A stretch of 64,000 bases of DNA from Sipunculus nudus (taxonomy: Eukaryota; Annelida; Sipuncula; Golfingiida; Sipunculidae): NCBI GenBank assembly GCA_026874595.1, contig CM049312.1, forward strand, positions 74,498,429 to 74,562,428, written 5' to 3'. The first letter of the stretch is position 1. Every line of letters starts with the position of its first letter. Below, one piece after another: positions 48,901 through 61,800 of this stretch. The translations under genes and the position numbers were made by a program. Under the pieces are notes generated by a model. It worked only from the letters and a program-made list of their open reading frames with translations. It did not search any database and had not been told where the DNA came from.

Positions 48901-51900
48901 CCTGGACAGCTTTCTGGATTTTATGACAGGTTGCGCCACCTACATTTATGTGACAGCTTTCTGCATTTGTTATAGGTGGCGCAACCTACATATACATTTT
49001 GACATCCATGCTAATATGCAACACACCTCACTCTGTTTTCCCTTGCCACTCAATCCATGCCTCACTTCACCTGTCCTACTCTGATTTTTGCGGATACACG
49101 TACTTTCTCATTCAAATAACAGGTGGCGCCACCTACAATCATGTTTACATGGCAGACAACCATTCTAATATGTAACACATGTAACTCCATTTCCCCTTGC
49201 CACTCAATCCATGCCTCACTTAACCCGTCCTACTCTGGTTTTGGCGGATACACGTAGTCGCTTGTCGACTACCCGTATTCTAGTTTATAGAAAACAGACT
49301 TAACTGTACTTAGCATCTTTGAAACATTTTTGGAAGTTCCCACCGTAAAGGCTATTGGAAGCTGTGCTATCAGAGACCATGCTTCATTGATCCACTCTTG
49401 GTTCTACTTCATGAATGCATAATAAACAAGGCAGCATAAAAAATCAGATGACTTCATACACACCCTGTACACAGCTTCCAAAACGCATCCATTGTTATAT
49501 TTAGATCAAACATATAGCATAGCCTGATGGCATAAAGTATCTGACCAGTTGAATAATGGCTTGTAAACCTATCCTGTTTCTGGTGCATGTGTTCTTGTCC
49601 AGACACCACATGAATAGTTTTGACTGCTGTGTGGTGTTTACATTTGAATCTTTAGTTTTGATTGGCAGTTACCATTTTTGTTTGCAGGTTACTAGGAAGA
49701 TCTGCTCAAAAGCAATATAAAACCCTGCCCTTTTTAGACAAGGTTACAGTGACCCTTTGATAATAAGATCTGTTGAGGCTTTTTCATCCGTTTATAATTA
49801 CCTTAAGTTCTATACTTCTATGAATTTCTAGCTTGTGTTTAAAGTCTTGACTGTCTTCAGAGCACTTTTGGCCTGCAGGTTTAACTCAATTTTCTGTGGC
49901 TTCAGGGGAATGTCTTACCGATGTATAATAAAATTGTGGAGAACCAAGAAGGCTGTAACAATACCATAACTACAGTAATTTTGTGCTCTTTCATACAATT
50001 CATGTAATTGCCAACCTGCATATTTTGTAAATATGATTCATATTCATCAAGGGGTGGCATCTACTGGCCAGGGTCCAAACTAAAAAAAAAATCACACTTG
50101 CTTGATGCATGATTGCCAGACTAATGTCACTTGAACCAACAGTTTGCCCCATTGTAGTATCAATTGTATTAAATGTATCGTTTGGTAGATAATTTTCAAA
50201 CACTTGACTGGAGGTTTATTCAAATGTTTTATTCTTTCCTCACTTATGCCTGTTTTGCATCATGCTTGTGTTAATTGAGGCTAAACTATTGAATATGCCA
50301 GCGATACTGTTCAACATTTAATTAAAGCTTATTGCATCAGGGCCATTGACGTCATAAGCTCCCGATAACTTTGACATTAAGAACTGTTATGTTATTTATA
50401 GATGCTGGCAGCTCTGTGACATCAACAGGAGGTCTGAAGGCCATGGCATTGATTTCTATCCTGTGGCTAACTTTCTTCTCTAAAGGACCTCTTGAATTTA
50501 CTATTATGCTTGATTTAAGCTTACAAGGATATTCCTAAAGGGAAGAACAGTAATGTTTGTATGTTAATATTAATAAGAGTTCCTTGTTTCTGCTAGTGAT
50601 TTATTTGCTGCAAAACAAGTTTATTTTACAAATTCATAATATTATCAATACGAACTAATTGAGATGCCCTTGAATTTCATCTTGATGTAAAACCACAGTT
50701 TTGCAGTTGTAAACTCATATCTATTAAGCTTTTACAATCTGGTTCCTAAAGCTTTATTGTATCCCCGACAAAGTCGGGGGATACTGTTTTCATACCACTC
50801 CCGCCGCCGCTGCCACTACATATAAATTTTGTTGGCGCGATAACTCGAAAAATATTTCACAGATCTTTACCAAACTTAGTATATGTATAGATATGGGTGA
50901 GAGGACAACGCCTATTTAAAATGAGGTCATGACCTTTACTAGGAGAGTGTCCTTGACCTTGAATAGGTTTTTGGGTAAATCACACAAATTCTTAAATATC
51001 TCAAGAAATCTTGCATGGATTGATCCCAAAATCAAGTTGGTCGAAGATCATAGATAGGGTTGTCATGTTCCAGAAACTGGTGGGGCCACCTATGATTCTT
51101 TACTTGTTTTCATGACTTTTAATACCCCAAAAATTGCCACTTGACAGTACTGTGAACATTACAAGTCAAAAACTAATGGACAGATTTCTTTTATATTATG
51201 CATATACATAGATATGGGTTATGGGATGATGTTTATTTAAATTGGGGTCATGACCTTTCCTATGAGAGTGGCCTTGACCTTGAATATTCCCCTATGTGGT
51301 GAAATTCATACAAAATCTTTAATATCTCAGTAGGGGTTGCATGGATTGGCCCAAAAATCAACTTGACCGAAGATCTTGGATAGTGTTGCCATGTACCAGA
51401 AAATGGTAGTGCAACCTATTATTCTTTTACTTGTTTTTGTGCCTTTTAATACCCCATCATTGCCACTTAACAGTGCTGTGAGCATTATAAGTGAAAAACT
51501 AATTAATAGATTTCTTTCATATTATGCATTTGCAGAGACATGGGTTAGGGGATGATGTATATTGAAATTGGGGTCATGACCTTTTCTATGAGAGTGACCT
51601 TTTCTATGATGGTGGTTTAATATTAATTATTGCACTGAAGATGGGGGGCCTATTCTTAAAGGGGGGGGGGGGGAGGGATTAATTGTCTGGGGATACTATG
51701 GCACCTCAATAAATATCTAGTTTAATTTGCTTACCTGAAATAATTCCCGTGTAATCCTGTACATTTGAAGACCTCAAATTTAGACACATTGTGACAAATG
51801 AAACCATTTTATTCCAAACCTTGGATATGGAGTAGGATTTGTGTCAGTTAATTTAACTTATACTGCAATTTTTGCAAATAAGAATAAAAATTTATTGTGT

Positions 51901-54900
51901 AAATTTATTGTGCCACTAGTTAAATGAGGGGACACTTGTACTAAATAATCATGTTGCTTTACTGTAACTCAGTGTAAGAAAAAAAAAAAACCCACAAAAT
52001 ACAGTCTTGGCATACTTTCATTATAATACTGATAAAGCCAGAATTTATTGATCAGCAATTGTAGCCTGTGGCCTGTGTAAGGTTGGTTGGTGATGGATTT
52101 ATGTTCAGACCAAGGATGTGACACCTAATGCCAAAGATCAGTAACAGCCGGTCAAAGGTCAAATAAGCTGTTGACATAATGGTCTCAATATTATCACAGT
52201 TTATTGTGAAAGACACAGGAGAGTCAGATGTTAGATTTAAATAACATCGCACTTTGTTGAGAAAGAAGAGAGGCAAGGACTTAATTTAGCAAGTGGGTGA
52301 TGAACATGATGTGACAATGGGTTGGTTATTTTAATGGGTTTGCTTGAAGAAGGTCAAAGGTCATACACTGCAGATTCATGAATATGTATTTCTACTGAAC
52401 CCTGATGAACTTTACATGTAGCAAGTAATCCAAAATCAGTGAGGACTTGCTGATTTCAGCACAGGAAATGAATGCAGTTTCAAATCAGCATTGTTTTTAT
52501 CATATGTACACTAGAGCTGGGTCCAAAAGTACTTGTACTCAAAGTACTCATACTTAGTACATTCTCAAAATGACAAAAGCACTTGTACTCATCATATTTA
52601 TGACATTTCTGCCTAAACAATGGAAAGGTTGAAAAATAAATACATATTTTGAAACATATTTAAAATAGTTTGAAGAGTTCAACTGAAAATGGGGGGGGGG
52701 GGGGGGGGGGGGTCATCATAATTTTCTGTGCTGGACATCATGAGGCTGATGATAGCAGTTTGAGAAGGGTTGTCAGTTCTTGCAGTGCTGACTGCCTGGT
52801 AAACAGCTGCAACAGAAACTGGTAAAAAACATTTAATGGGTATTCCTGACCGTCAAGGAGTTCACCCTAGAAGTGCTTTATACCTACAACCCCATAAAGA
52901 AATAACCATAGAGTAGGGGTCAGGTGATAATTATATACTTACTTCTTAATTATATTATGATAAATAATATATTGTATTCTCTATTTCTGTAACTATAATG
53001 ATAAATATTTTGCTCTTTTTATTCAAATAACTATAAACAATACAGCCTCAGAAAAAACATGAGTGTCATTCTTCGAGAGAAAATAAGTATTAGTTTGTTA
53101 TTTCATTTTCTGATACGGCTGTCTGCTTAGTGAGATTTTGATAATATCAAATTAACTAGTATTCAGTTGTAGTATTGTTAATTCTCCAAGTGCAATCCCG
53201 AGGCAGGAAGTTATTGGTGGAAAGATGGGATTGGAAAATTTGGAACATTAATATCCCTCTGGTGACCACACCCAAGTCAGTGATTTACACAAGGATTCAG
53301 ATATCGTAAAATAATCTGACTTTTTGATTGTCAGGCTATTTTTTTTGTGCAACACTTCACGTCCAGTTTCCAAGGTTATGTAAAAGAATCCATTTCTAAT
53401 TTTTGCTGTCTCTTTTCATTATAATTTTAATGCAGTACCATAGTAATTCATATTCATAGATAAAACCATAATAATGCAGTCTTTGGAAAATGTAGTGTTT
53501 ATCAGAAATCCCAATTTATCTTGGTGGATTCCAGGGTCAAACATGCAGCTGTATAGTGTGTATACAAAATACCTTATAAAATACTTGCCTGTGTGTTAAA
53601 TGATTGCATGTGGGGTTAGCCTACATATGTGTAGTCCTTTATCCAATGTGAATTGCTTTAATAAGAGACCTGACCTGTGACTGTGGGGTATATTGTCAGA
53701 GACCTGGTGGTTATAAGAAACCACTGGACCTTGTGATAGCATTCATGGAAGTTGATCATGAGCCTGTGCCACAGGCAGGGAGTACACCTGCCATATTTGG
53801 CACAGAGAACTGCTAAATATTGATTTTATAGAGCTCTGAGTCAGACTGTGTGAAGTTTCTTCTAGGACTGATATAATATGGGGATTAGGACTGTCTAGGT
53901 GTGGGGTTGTACAAGGCCATTTTACTTGATGCCCTGTTCATAAGTGTTTCTGTGTCCTGGTATGACCTTATTATTGGACATGCAGGTGTCACATTTAATT
54001 TGTTTGTCCAAAAATAGCTGGCAGTGTATAAAATCTGATACCTATAGATGTGTTTATAAACATGTATGCAGGGATACCAGGTGTGACTGATGTATATGTG
54101 AAATGTATATGAAAGTAACAAATGTGATAGACATCTTATCATGTCACCTGTCAGTGTATGGTGAGACATATGTATAAGGGTTAAAAATGCTATGTCAGCC
54201 GGGTGATCCAGTTTTTGCACCAACAACAGTTGACTTGCTGCTTGGTAGTGAATGTTGACCATTATTCTGTCCCTGTTTCCATCTAGTTACAACAATAAAT
54301 ATGCTATTTAAACTAGAAATTTTGTGATATTATCAAGATTATTTCTTATATACCAGTATCATTTTGGGTATTACGTGTCCTAAAGTCATCAACAGAATTT
54401 TCACGATAAATTACCATTGTCTTTTTATTTATTTATTTAAGAGTATTGAACAATTTTTAAAAATCAACTTATTTCACAAAAAATAGTAACTCAAGATCTT
54501 ATTTGAGGCAGCTTGATTTTCTTATGTATAGCTGTAATAACAATATCAGATATATATCTGATTTTATCATGAAAAAGTAGTATCTGATCCATTTCATCAA
54601 AAGCAGTTTCTGTGCCATCTTCTCTATTGAACTGATACACTACCAGAAACAAGTATTCATCTTTGACTAGCAGGTTAAATTTTTGTGGTAATAATTACGG
54701 TATTTAACAGCTGACATGTCAAGTGTTAGGACATGTATTTATCTGTAAGTGATTCATCATATACTGTGGGGTGGTAGATAGGTTACAGTTTGTTATTATA
54801 TGAAGCTGGAGGATGGAGATGAATTCATAACAGGATGCTAGGAGTAGGACTGCAGTGGTGAGTCACTGGTACTTTACAAGGGCTTGCGTGGCATGATTAT

Positions 54901-57900
54901 ATTGTCGCAGCTTATGCTGGTGGCTTGTGTAACTGTTATGTTATGGTGATACAGTGAAGCAATATTTACTGAGCAAAATACCACTGATTCAGATAGGTGA
55001 AGCCGGCAGAATTTGTACATCACTGGGTTGTGGTATACTATCCCTTTGTGTGGTGCTTTTTCAGTCTGACCATCAAGATATTACTAAATGTAATCTCATA
55101 CTTATATGTTTACTTTATCCAAAGCAAATAAGCTTAATGTTTCGCAAATTAGGTGAAGAATGCAGGCCAGTGACCCTTAATAGTTCAAGGTGAATTGGGA
55201 AAGTACTTGCAGAAGCAGACAGTAAGTGAGAGAGAGGGACTAACTTTATTAGAAGCTTGGATGAGTTTCATGTATTCCAAACACTCAGGAATTATGCTGT
55301 CATTCAGGACTTAGGGCCTTTGTTGCTTAAAGGGGGTGATATTTCTGTACAGTGTAATAGGTAAATAGGGAATTTTAGGTAATAAAAAAATAAATATTTT
55401 CGGGGGGGGGGGTGTAGATTTTAGGTTCCTAGGTAGGTATGTATATCCATGATGCTGGTGGTTTTTCCCACAGAGTGAGATGTTCAGATTTGTTGTAATG
55501 AAATGCAGGGATGTGCTCAGAATAATTTGAGTTGGGGGGGGGGGGGGGGGGGGGGGGTTCCCACAGAAAGTATTATTGTTCATTTTTGCAAGATGTGAAG
55601 TTTCAGCTTGATAAGCAAATATATTGTTTAAGTTCAGAATTGCCAATAGCATTATGCAGATATTGAGAGCTAAAACGCAATGGTGAAGCAAGAATAAAGG
55701 TAACTGCAAAGTTCATCTGTCAGTTCAGCATAACACAGACTTCTTCTGTTGAAGCACCTGGGTTTACCCCTTAACCCCCCCCCCCCCCCCAATTCAGTGT
55801 CATCATAAGTGAGGCAGACATTGCTAGTTGTATATGTAATAGATACTACTATTGCTTGATATTGTACACAAGTTTGTATTCGTGACAGGATTTGTTGCAG
55901 ATTTTCCATATGGATGAAAGAATGGACTGTATTCAGTTTTTCGTACTTATTCTCAGACCAAACATCATATTTCAATGCTCTAGACCCCATCATGAATTGT
56001 GACCTTTAAAATATATTCAGATATTGACATCGTTCTTTGTTAGTAGTTAATCAAATTCGGTATGGTGAGTCATAGGATTTCGGTAGTGATATATGGGTTA
56101 GTCTTTTATACAGACACAAGGTGGTGCTACCATAGAGGCTACGTTCACTACTTTTGGTAGCAATTTTATTAATTAACAGTTTCTAATTTCGCACATTGTG
56201 AAAGAATTTACATTATTTGAGATTCATTTTAGGCACTGCTGGATGTCTTGTAGCTTGGCACATATACATTTATAAGAATGGAACTTTATTAACAGCTCCA
56301 AGAGACTCATTTATGAGACTAAAAACATAAACTGTGCTATACAAAAATGGTTCTCCTCTTTCTTAGGTATTCCTTTTGACTGGAAGGGATTGGCCATCTC
56401 ATCAGTCTGGTTTTGTCAAATAAAAGTTAGAACCATGAAAATCAATACAATTTTTGAAAATATTCAGAATATCATGCAGAGTCAAGTTATATATTTTGAT
56501 TTTTTTTGCAGCCAGGCAGATTTTATTCGACCAAATCTTTAATTCTGCTAAATAAATGGCATCCCTGGTGTGGAGGATGATTATTTTATGCTGCCATTTA
56601 CATTGATCTATGGGGGGCAGTCATATCAGCAGTCACAGTATTAAAACCCTCCCTTATGTGACACAAAGATACTTCCTTGCATAATAAATCCATTGATATT
56701 TTGTGGCTCCACTCCACATTCTGGACTTCATTTTAAGAACTTAAGCTCAGGGATAAGAGCTCATTAAAACAACCTGCAAGATGTACTTAAGTATACTAGG
56801 GGCAGTGTTTGGTGCCAACATGCCACAAATATCCTGAATTGATACTCCCTGAAAGTTCATGCAGGGTGGAGAACTCTAAAAAAAAAAAGAAATGTATTGG
56901 TTGTAAACTGACTTTTGAGTGTGACTGTGTGCGGATATATAGGAGGCAAGATTTAATGGGCTGATGAGGATGTGTCCTGTCCTTTGGTATTACCCCGGGC
57001 CAAGGTCTCTCCCACAAGGTTGACCCTCTTCACCCAGGACTCCATGAGCTCTAAATATACTTTGGTAAAAGGAAATAGGCAACCTTTAAAGTTAGCTATT
57101 CACCTGCCTTTTCTGTAGAATTTGTGTGACTTCTGGCTGAATCTGCTGACATATTAATGAAATATAAGTAATTACTGTTAAGTTCTTGCAATGCCTCAGT
57201 GATGGATGTTTGAGCTTGTTTATCTACAAGGTGTTAGTAAACATGGTATTTACAAGCAATGTTTACAAGCAGAAAAAAATGTAATTTATAGTGATTGGTT
57301 GCATATGTGGGAATTTTAAAGGTCACTAGTTGCAAAACGCCTATTGCAAAACTTGCCACCAGATGTCCTTATTGAATGTGTTTTGATAATTTGGCACCCC
57401 TATGCATGTTATAAACATGGGTATAAACAAAACAAACAGCCTGTGTGTGGTGGGATTGGCATTTTCTGGCCTATTCGTATATACTTAGGTCTGTCTTTAG
57501 TTAACAGATGTCAGATATAGGATAGGCATTTTAAGAGCCCAGTATGGCTACAGTTGTATGTCTGCCAGGATGGTGAGACAAGCTATGAGAAGGGTAATGT
57601 CTGAAGGATGAAGAAGATCTGTAGTGTGTTGAGTTACATGAGATTGAGCATGAGTGTTTGTGGTCTCAGATTATATATAATCTTACTTTATTTATAAATC
57701 TTTCCTATTGCATTCATTTTGTGATGTATTAATAAAAGGAACATGAGTTGAAATATTTATCACTTCATGTAAATTGTATGCATTGCATGACTTGTGATTC
57801 AATAGTTTATAAGTTTTGTAATCATATACTCTCATTCCATAAATATATATGTTCAGTTACCGGTATGTTAATAGTTATATACTCAGTGAATTAAAGTTGT

Positions 57901-58827
57901 ATTTTGTTTCATTTATTTACAGCCAGGCGAAATAGAAAAGAAATATGATGGCCTCCTTGAAAAGAAATGGACATCAGTCATTCGCTTACAGAAAAAGGTA
58001 AATATTAATGTACCCCATGGACATGTCAGAAACATCACAAAACTGGTGTTAGTGGATATTTGTGTATCAATAACATGAACAAGAATCTATTTACAAATAT
58101 TGCAGCATCATATCTTCAGTTGTACTTAAAGGATGGTTTGTTGGATAATTAAAAATTGTTTTGTTGGTAAATTAAAGAGAGTTGATGTCACTTTGTGGTA
58201 TACGCCAGGCTAAACCCAGACATGGTCTCTTTTATTCCAAGGAATTGTGTCTGATCTGATAAAATGCAACAGATCTGTGAAAAAACAACAGAGACATATA
58301 CACCATAGTTGAAATTTATTATAATGCTGGTTCATTTAGAACTAAGTCACTGTGATGGAAGTAGACTTAAAAAAGAATCATGGTTCATTTCCATAATGTC
58401 AAACCATGTACACATTATAACACCAAGAGAGCCCCTCCAAAACCACAAGTCCTGTTTAACTGACAAAATGACAAGTGGTTGATTGTACAGTAACTGTCGC
58501 TGTACATGAAAATTACAGGCAGTTTGAGAAGGGTTGTCAGTTCATACAGCACTGTCAGCCTGGTTAACAGCTGCTACAATAATGGGTAGAACCACTTTAA
58601 TGGGGTCTTCCTGGCTGTTAGCGGGATTTCTCTGTATGTGATGTCTACCTACAAATAAAGTCTCTGAAGATATGAGAGAGAGAGAGAAAGAGAGAGAGAA
58701 TTTACAAGATCAGAGTTCTGCTACCCGTTGATAACTTATTTATCCATCAACTTGATCTTAGTTTTCATCATACGCTTATCCAGCACAAAATTATGATCAA
58801 AGCTGGTTTCAAAGTCTCTGAAGATAT

Positions 58828-58863
<36 letters not shown>

Positions 58864-61800
58864 ATTTACAAGATCAAAGTTCTGCTACCTGTTGATAACT
58901 TATTTATCCATCAACTTGATCTTAGTTTTCATCATACGCTTATCCAGCACAAAATTATGATCAAAGCTGGTTTTGGTATGTCTTTATATATAAATCCTGA
59001 AAAAAAAAATTAAATGATAGATCTCAGAAAGTCTTAAAATTCACCCTCAATACCTTCAAAAGTTAAGAGAATGTGTGACAGATTAAATCAACTATTAAAT
59101 CAGTATCCTGTAAACTTCTGGTCTAAAATATATTTGAAATACAACTTATATTTACCATCAGATTCTATACTGGGAAGGGGGGGGGGGCATGAAAGCATTG
59201 TGATAGTATTTCTAAAGTTGGGGGATTGACTTTTATTGTTAAGTCATTAAAAATTGATGAAACAATCATTAAATTTCTATCATCATGAATTGTATGTACC
59301 CCGGGAACAAAATAGCCTTATTATGAGGAGGGAATTCGTTGGAAAAGAAGTTTCTGCACTCTCATTAGTTCACTTCATTGGCCTTGCTAGCTAGCTATTG
59401 AATTCTTGAAACCATCACAAATATTTCATTGATGGTTTCAAAGAAGCTGAACAACACAGCTTTAAACTCAGTGGATTATGACAAGCTTAAAATGTGAATC
59501 ATTAATGCATCATGTTTTTGAGCAAAGAAGACCACAGTGGCTAAAAGGTTTCAGTTTGAGTTTACATATAGCATCAAATGGAAGAATGTTCAGTGATACT
59601 TAGTTTTTTTCACAATACATGTGCAGTTTTGAGTTATAATTTTGATTTATTTCATGACCAGTTGTGCTTCTGTTTAATTTCAGTCTCTCTGCGTGATATA
59701 AGTCACCTAACTTGTATATATGGCAAATCAGCAACAGCAGTATGATATAATGCATTAGTGTAATTAAAGATTGAAATGGGCTTTTCTCTTTTCTGTATTT
59801 ATAGGTCATGGACCTCGAAACAAGATTGGCAGAAACAGAAAAAGAATTTATACATGGAGGAGGCCCCACACGAGATAAACGCAGCCCTTCAGAATGGATC
59901 CCACGCCCCCCAGCAAAATATGATTTGAGTGGGCATCGCAGCCCGGTCACACGGGTTATATTCCACCCCGTTTTCAGTGTAATGGTGTCCTCCAGTGAAG
60001 ATGCCACAATCAAGGCAAGTGAAAACCTTAACAGGTGGAACAAAAACTGGAGGAGTTCTTCCAAATCTGTGTGACAGTACTGATGTTTCATTGAGGTTTC
60101 TTTTAAGACTTCGTAAAAATAAAACATTCATATTCTAGTATTTATATAGGAAAGTAAAATCCTGACGGATTGACTGAAAATGTTGAGACATTCAAGGTTT
60201 CACAGAGGCAAGATTTTCTTAGAAATAGCTTAAATAAGTTTGCAGAAACTTTTTAGCTTATCAAGTTTGATACAAATGCAAGAATTTACTGTATTTGAAA
60301 TTATTCTGAATATTTTGTGTGCTTAAACTTGATGGTTTTGTCTTAAAGAGTAAGTCATGAGGTTAACAATTTGAAAAGACCATTGTATTTAATATAACAT
60401 ATCAAGTTTATATTATGATATAGCTTAGTTTAGCTTGTTTATTGTAAGAAAATATATGAGTGAAAGTTTATTCAAACAGTTAGATATACAGGAATTAATA
60501 TAAACATTTCCAGTATGAACCCCTGAGCAGGTTGACAAGCAAAGTATTGCTGTAAAGGATAATGACCACTTCTGTAAGCTGAAATCACACTTGCTTAATT
60601 ATATTTTTATTTTGTTAAGAGAACATTTGTAAGTTGTTAAGGATATTTTGTATTTCAGGTATGGCACTATTAAACCATTTTGAATTTCAGGTGTGGGATT
60701 ATGAAACCGGGGATTATGAGAGAACACTGAAGGGCCACACAGACTCGGTCCAAGATATTGCATTTGATCACACAGGAAAATGGCTAGGTAAATAGGTTCA
60801 TCTTATTGTTCTGGAGTCATATGTAAATACACAAGGCTCCATCACTAGTTGTTCCCTGCCATTGCAAAAAGTGGTGTCAGAGGGGGACTAAGAAATGGTA
60901 AGCGCTCCTCTGTGCATCTGTCTGTTTGAGATATTATGTTAGCAGAATAACTTGAAAACATATTGACATACAGACACAATACTTGCTCCATTGATGCATC
61001 TCATGATTGGATATGGATGACCTTGAAGTATATTTCAAGATCACAGATGCAATTTTGCTGAAATTATATTTCAATAACTGGAAAAGAATTAGAGGCACAG
61101 TCGCCATTGATTGACCAATCATGCATTTTATGAAGGGGTAGAACCAGTTTAAACATAGATGACCTTGCTGCAGTTTTGTAATTACTGTGTGCTACTGAAA
61201 TTTACACGCATCAGTCGTTTTTAAGTGTCTCTTGAATTTCCCACTGGTAATCAAAACCTTTGCGGCAGCTTCTTCCGTAATAGGCGTGATATACACCTGT
61301 CTTCCTTATTAGGCCATTTATATAATTATATATTATTTATAAATATAATAATCTTAATGGGATCTAATATATATCAGTGGAAAATAATTTGTTTATTGAA
61401 GTTTCTCTTTTGTTTTAGCATCATGCTCAGCTGACATGACTGTAAAACTTTGGGATTTTCAAGTCTTTGAGTGTGTCAAAACCATGCATGGTAAGTAATA
61501 TGCAAGTTAAATAGAATACTTCTGTATTTTTAGATTAAATGTATTTTTAGAAGTTCAAGGTTTAAAGAGTGACTGGGAAGAACATTTTTTTCATGAAATA
61601 AAAAGGATATTCAGAGATTATTTTTCAGTATAGTTTACAAATTCATTAAAATTTATGGGCAAGTATTTATGTTGTGGCTTTATCTCTAAAGGAGAAGGTG
61701 ATTGCCTTGTCTTCAGTGAATCAAATTGTAGCATTGATTAAAATTTGCCAAGAACCAATATAGAATAATTACAGAATTCTGTCATGTCTGACAATATTGA

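Noticed and set aside
58521-58650. tRNA-derived SINE
   Set aside because: No A or B box could be recognised.
59600-60131. 175- and 80-codon minus-strand ORFs
   Set aside because: Shadow frames opposite LIS1 exon 5.
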